Origin: Halomarina ordinaria
GTDB lineage: Archaea; Halobacteriota; Halobacteria; Halobacteriales; Haloarculaceae
Reading direction: 5' to 3'
DNA length: 64,000 nt
Assembly: GCF_030553305.1 (NCBI RefSeq)
Contig: NZ_JARRAH010000003.1
Location: 1 to 64,000, forward strand
This document shows positions 60,158 to 64,000 of this stretch, piece after piece. The notes under the pieces were generated by a model that was not told the DNA's origin, did no database searches, and saw nothing but the letters and a program-made list of their open reading frames with translations. Both the position numbers and the translations under genes were made by a program. The first letter of the stretch is position 1, and each line of letters begins with the position of its first letter.

Positions 60158-61885
60158 CTAGAACAGCCCGGAGATGTTCCCGTCGGCGTCGATGTCCATC
60201 CCGGCGGCGGCGGGGTCGCTCGGGAGGCCGGGCAGCGTCAGCACGTCGCCGGTGAGCGCGACGAGGAAGCCCGCGCCGGCGGAGGGGTATATCTCGCGCA
60301 CCTCGAGTTCCCAGTCGGTCGGGACGCCCTTCTTGCTCGCGTCGTCGCTCAGCGAGTGGAAGGTCTTCGAGAGACAGACGGGGAACTCCCCGAAGCCGAG
60401 GTCCTCCATCCGCTCGATGTCGGACTCCGCGCCGCCGGTGTACTTGACGCCGTCGGCGCCGTAGATCTCCGTGGCGACGGTGTGGATCTTCTCCTTGATG
60501 GAGTCCTCGTCGTCGTACAGCGGTGCGAACGACTCCTCGTCGCCGGCTTCCACCTCCGCGACGACGTGTTCGGCGAGGTCGACACCGCCCTCGCTCCCGT
60601 TCTCGAAGACGGTCGATTCGGCGGCCTTCACGCCCAGGTCCTCGCGACAGTGGTCGAGGACGGCTTCGACCTCCTCGTCGGCGTCGTCGGGGAAGCGGTT
60701 GACGGCGACGACGACCGGCACGCCGAACTTCTGGAGGTTCTGGACGTGCTTGTCGAGGTTCGGGAGGCCGGCCTCGACGGCGCCGACGCCGGCGTCGGCG
60801 ATGTCGTCGAAGTCGGCGGGCCACATGTCCTCGCCGTGGTACTTGAGCGCCCGGACGGACGAGACGAGGACGACCGCGTTCGGCGTCATGTCGCCCAGCC
60901 GGCAGACGATGTTCATGAACTTCTCCGCCCCGAGGTCGGAGCCGAAGCCGGCCTCGGTGACGACGTAGTCGGCCATCCCGAAGGCGGCCTTGTCGGCCAT
61001 CAGCGAGTTCGTCCCGTGGGCGATGTTCGCGAACGGCCCGCCGTGGACGAACGCCGGCGTCCCCTCGATGGTCTGGACGACGTTCGGTTTGATGGCGTCC
61101 CGGAGGAGCATCGTGACGGCGCCCGTCGCGTCGATGTCGTCGACCGTCACCGGGTCCCCGTCGCCGTCGTAGGCGACGACGATGCGGGCGACGCGTTCCT
61201 TGAGGTCGCCGAGACTACTCGCCATGCACAGCACGGCCATCAGTTCGGAGGCCGCCGTGAGCAGGAAGCCGTCCTCGCGGGGGGTCCCGCCGGTCTTCCC
61301 CCCGAGGCCGATGACCGTCTCCCGGAGCACCCGGTCGTTCATGTCGATGGCGCGGGGCCAGGCGACGTCGTTGACGTCGATGTCCAGCTCGTCGCCCTGC
61401 GATATCTTGGCGTCGAGCATCGCCGAGATGAGGTTGTGCGCCGAGGTGAGCGCGTGCAGGTCGCCGGTGAAGTGGAGGTTGATGTCCTCCATCGGCAACA
61501 CCTGCGAGCGGCCGCCGCCGGCCGCGCCGCCCTTGACGCCGAACACCGGGCCGAGCGAGGGTTCGCGGATGGCGATCATCGCCGTCTCGCCGATGTGGTT
61601 GAGCGTCTGGCCCAGCCCGACGGTCGTGACGGTCTTGCCCTCGCCCTTCGGGGTGGGGGTCATCCCCGTCACGAGCACGAGGTTCCCCGCCTTCTCGTCC
61701 GCCTGCTCGCGGAGGCGGTCGATGGCGTGGTGCTTTACTTTCGCGGTGTACGAGCCGAAGTACTGGAGGTCGTCGAGACCGAGCCCCCAGGGTTCGACCA
61801 GCTCCCAGATGGGTTCCATGTCGGTCGACCGGGCGATCTCGTAGTCCGTGGGAAGCGGCCCCTCGACCTCGTCGGGTGGAGACAT
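60158..61885 (-). CDS. fhs: Formate-tetrahydrofolate ligase
   Basis: A 575-residue ATP-dependent enzyme making 10-formyl-tetrahydrofolate from formate. The P-loop is TPTPKGEGKTVTTVGLGQ. Other conserved segments are EPSLGPVFGVKGGAAGGGRSQ, INLHFTGDLHAL, NDRVLRETVIGLGG, GTPAFVHGGPFANIAHGTNS and TEAGFGSDLGAEKF. It ends VLTLPGLPSDPAAAGMDID. Length matches the family (about 555). ATG at 61885 (MSPPDEVEG) is chosen; a longer reading is unrelated. It uses folate made by the neighbouring pab and folC-folP genes and feeds folD. Confidence 0.95.
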   Translation of the reverse strand: MSPPDEVEGPLPTDYEIARSTDMEPIWELVEPWGLGLDDLQYFGSYTAKVKHHAIDRLREQADEKAGNLVLVTGMTPTPKGEGKTVTTVGLGQTLNHIGETAMIAIREPSLGPVFGVKGGAAGGGRSQVLPMEDINLHFTGDLHALTSAHNLISAMLDAKISQGDELDIDVNDVAWPRAIDMNDRVLRETVIGLGGKTGGTPREDGFLLTAASELMAVLCMASSLGDLKERVARIVVAYDGDGDPVTVDDIDATGAVTMLLRDAIKPNVVQTIEGTPAFVHGGPFANIAHGTNSLMADKAAFGMADYVVTEAGFGSDLGAEKFMNIVCRLGDMTPNAVVLVSSVRALKYHGEDMWPADFDDIADAGVGAVEAGLPNLDKHVQNLQKFGVPVVVAVNRFPDDADEEVEAVLDHCREDLGVKAAESTVFENGSEGGVDLAEHVVAEVEAGDEESFAPLYDDEDSIKEKIHTVATEIYGADGVKYTGGAESDIERMEDLGFGEFPVCLSKTFHSLSDDASKKGVPTDWELEVREIYPSAGAGFLVALTGDVLTLPGLPSDPAAAGMDIDADGNISGLF

Positions 61886-62113
61886 CTCGGACGGACGTTC
61901 CGGGCACCTCCTCAAGAACGTTGGCCAAGCTACCAGAACGAGGAGGGGTTGTGGTTCGCTCGGTGAGGCGACGCGCGCCGCTCTACATGCGGAAAATTCG
62001 ATAGTTCGAGGTTCGCCGCAGGGACCGCTCGACAGTCCGGAAATCGCCATCGACTGAGGTGCTCGCGTCCGTTCGACGACAGCTTAATGGAGTCGCCCGC
62101 GCGGACATGTGCC
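61886..62113. promoter_or_regulatory. fhs-folC divergent promoter region
   Basis: A 228-nt divergent region. GCTTAATGG (62081-62089) lies about 28 nt before ATG 62114 and is a likely TATA element for the folC-folP gene. No gene is seen. Confidence 0.4.
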
Positions 62114-64000
62114 ATGAAGTACCACGAGGCGGTCGCGTCGATACACGCCCTCCAGCGACGACGACCGAAGTTCGGGACGGCGACGACCGCCCGACTCCTC
62201 TCGCACCTCGGCGACCCGCACGAGGACCTCGACTGCGTGCAGGTGGCGGGGTCGAACGGGAAGGGGAGCACCGCCCGGTTGCTGGAGAGCGTCCTCCGCA
62301 CGTCGGGCGTGCGCGTCGGTCTGTTCACCTCGCCGAAGCTCACCGACCTCCGCGAGCAGGTGACGGTCGACGGCCGACCCGTCGCGCGCCGCGACCTCGC
62401 GACGTCCGTCGAACGCCTCGAACCGTGCATCGAAGCGCTCCGAGCCGAGGACGACGCCCCGACGCACTTCGAGGTGCTCACCGCCCTCGCGCTCCACCAC
62501 TTCGCCCGTCAGGACGTCGACGTGGCGGTGCTGGAGGTGGGTATCGGCGGGCGCTACGACGCGACGAGCGTCGTCTCGCCGGTGGCGAGCGCGGTGACGA
62601 GCGTCTCCCTGGAGCACACCGACCTGCTCGGCGACACCGTCGAGGCAATCGCCCGCGACAAGGCGCAGGTCGCGCCAGAGGGGAGACCGCTCGTCACCGG
62701 CGCGACGGGTGCGGCCCTCGACGCGGTTCGGGGCGAGACGGACGTACTCACCGTCGGGGAGCGCGACGCCGACGTGGTCGCGGTCGAGACGGGGATGCGT
62801 TCGGCCGTCGAGAGCGACGTCGCCGTCACCGGCCCGGACTGGGCGCTCGAGACACAGCTCTCGCTGCTCGGGCGCCACCAGGCGACGAACGCGGGAATCG
62901 CCGCGACGCTGGCCCGGCAGGTCGCCGACGTCGACGAGTCGACGGTCGCCGACGGCCTCCGGCGGGCCACCTGGCCCGGTCGGTTCGAGGTCGTGGAGCG
63001 AGAGCCGTGGGTGGTCCTCGACGGGTCGCACAACCCGGCGGCGACGGCGACGCTCCGCGACCTGCTGGCGCGCTACGACTACGACGACCTGCACGTCGTC
63101 TTCGGGGCGATGTCCGACAAGGACCACGCCGGCATGGTCGAGGCGCTCCCACCGGTCGACACCGCGTTCGTCACCCGCCCCGAGGTCGACCGGGCGGCGA
63201 GCGTCGACACGCTCGCGGACGTCTTCGAGGGCCACGCGACGCACATCGAGGCGGTCCCGTCCGTCCCGGAGGCGACCGACCGTGCGGTCGAGGCGGCGGC
63301 CCCCACCGACTTCGTGCTCGTCACCGGGTCGCTGTACGCCGTCGCCGAGGCGCGCGACCGGTGGACACGGCTGGTCGTCCCGAACGACCGGACGTCGCCC
63401 CGGCCCCCCCTCGCCGGTGGGCGGTTCCCGGAAGTGGCGCGCGAGACGCTCGACCACCGGACGTTCGAGACACGCCTGCGACGCGAGCAGGCCGAGCGCG
63501 TCGCGGAACGGCTCGATGCGCTCGGCGGGGAGTGCGTTCGCTCCGCCGTCGGCGCCCCCGAGGGCCTCGAGGCGGTCGCCCTCGGGGGAACCGTCCCCTG
63601 CCTCCGCGAGCTCGCCGCCGACCTCTCCGGCGAGGGCCACGGGCTGGGGTCGGTCGCGCGACAGGTGGACGCTGCGCTCGACCCGCCCCCCGCGAACCCG
63701 TTCGGCAACGACCGCCGTCGAACGGCCGTGATGGGCGTCCTGAACGTCACGCCCGACAGCTTCCACGACGGCGGCGAGTACGACGAGTTCGAGGCGGCGG
63801 TCGCCCGGGCGCGGGAACTGGTCGCCGCCGGCGCCGACGTCGTCGACGTCGGGGGCGAGAGCACGCGGCCGGGTGCCGACCCCGTCCCCGTCGAGGAGGA
63901 GCGCTCGCGCGTCGTGCCGGTCGTCGAGGCCGTCTCCGACCTCGGCGTCCCGGTCTCCGTCGACACGCGGCGGGCAGCGGTCGCGAGCGCCGCGCTCGAC
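62114..64000 (+). CDS. folCP: Fused folylpolyglutamate/dihydrofolate synthase and dihydropteroate synthase (partial)
   Basis: The frame is open to the window end (629 codons). The FolC domain (about 1-430) has GTATTARLLSHLG, the P-loop VAGSNGKGSTARLL, LFTSPKLTDLREQV, VLEVGIGGRYDATS, EHTDLLG and VLDGSHNPAATATL. A linker domain (about 430-530) is FolP-like or hydropterin-related but not clearly assigned. The FolP domain starts near residue 537 with VMGVLNVTPDSFHDGG and continues with DVVDVGGESTRPGA and VPVSVDTRRA. FolP joins pterin and p-aminobenzoate, and FolC adds glutamate. FolC-FolP fusions are known in haloarchaea. The C-terminus lies outside the window. Confidence 0.93.
   Translation, partial: MKYHEAVASIHALQRRRPKFGTATTARLLSHLGDPHEDLDCVQVAGSNGKGSTARLLESVLRTSGVRVGLFTSPKLTDLREQVTVDGRPVARRDLATSVERLEPCIEALRAEDDAPTHFEVLTALALHHFARQDVDVAVLEVGIGGRYDATSVVSPVASAVTSVSLEHTDLLGDTVEAIARDKAQVAPEGRPLVTGATGAALDAVRGETDVLTVGERDADVVAVETGMRSAVESDVAVTGPDWALETQLSLLGRHQATNAGIAATLARQVADVDESTVADGLRRATWPGRFEVVEREPWVVLDGSHNPAATATLRDLLARYDYDDLHVVFGAMSDKDHAGMVEALPPVDTAFVTRPEVDRAASVDTLADVFEGHATHIEAVPSVPEATDRAVEAAAPTDFVLVTGSLYAVAEARDRWTRLVVPNDRTSPRPPLAGGRFPEVARETLDHRTFETRLRREQAERVAERLDALGGECVRSAVGAPEGLEAVALGGTVPCLRELAADLSGEGHGLGSVARQVDAALDPPPANPFGNDRRRTAVMGVLNVTPDSFHDGGEYDEFEAAVARARELVAAGADVVDVGGESTRPGADPVPVEEERSRVVPVVEAVSDLGVPVSVDTRRAAVASAALD

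Noticed and set aside
1-64000. tRNA, rRNA, CRISPR arrays, insertion sequences and origins
   Set aside because: I looked for cloverleaf-like blocks, regularly spaced short repeats, transposase motifs and origin-type repeats near cdc6/orc genes and found none I could support.

Overview
The window looks like the chromosome of a haloarchaeon (class Halobacteria). It is GC-rich with strongly acidic proteins. Exported proteins carry twin-arginine (Tat) signals, two of them Tat lipoproteins with glycine-rich linkers. Many genes have a TATA-like box about 25-30 nt before the start codon, which suggests leaderless transcripts. Typical haloarchaeal families are present: RdfA, an SMC-related Sph-type protein, HTH-10 and TrmB regulators, and a fused FolC-FolP. 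I see no rRNA, tRNA, CRISPR array or insertion sequence.

Layout. (1) 0-4.2 kb: the 3' end of an SMC-related gene convergent with rdfA (cell shape), a Tat-exported subtilisin, and a small winged-helix/membrane-protein pair. (2) 4.2-14.6 kb: a nine-gene minus-strand operon for a peptide-type ABC importer (substrate-binding protein, two permeases, two ATPases) followed by a creatininase-family hydrolase, an M20 amidohydrolase and two metallo-beta-lactamase-fold proteins, with an Lrp/AsnC-like regulator divergent from it. The binding protein appears circularly permuted. (3) 14.6-16 kb: a CBS-domain protein, pterin-4a-carbinolamine dehydratase and a small tail-anchored hypothetical. (4) 16.5-35.6 kb: an organic-acid catabolic island with an IclR regulator, MFS transporter, D-2-hydroxyacid dehydrogenase, ThDP enzyme, two family III CoA-transferases, a large FAD/Fe-S hydroxyacid dehydrogenase, an amidohydrolase, a crotonase-fold protein, a tartrate/D-malate/isopropylmalate-type dehydrogenase, a UspA protein, a tripartite tricarboxylate transporter (TctCBA) and a type II haloacid dehalogenase.

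(5) 35.7-41.1 kb: an envelope-glycan-like group with a MurG-like glycosyltransferase, three alkaline-phosphatase-superfamily proteins and a flippase-like membrane protein. (6) 41.4-47.1 kb: a zinc-ribbon membrane protein, a TetR regulator, an RND/MMPL exporter whose external domain holds three perfectly spaced 366-bp tandem repeats, and a TrmB regulator. (7) 47.1-52.6 kb: a pilin-like surface protein with a repetitive beta-helix-like body, an alpha/beta hydrolase, an HTH-10 regulator, serine acetyltransferase and a tiny zinc-finger protein. (8) 52.6-64 kb: folate and one-carbon genes (folD, pabB, pabA, fhs, folC-folP) interspersed with a BCCT transporter, a potassium channel, an EamA half-transporter and RidA.

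How it fits together. Two catabolic modules combine a high-affinity importer with intracellular hydrolases or CoA/ThDP enzymes, each with a nearby regulator and candidate operators. The right end makes p-aminobenzoate, assembles it into folate and interconverts tetrahydrofolate one-carbon units. The most unusual signals are the permuted binding protein, the amplified glycosylation-site-rich repeat of the exporter, an in-frame double-hairpin insertion in folD, and several unannotated operator-like repeats.
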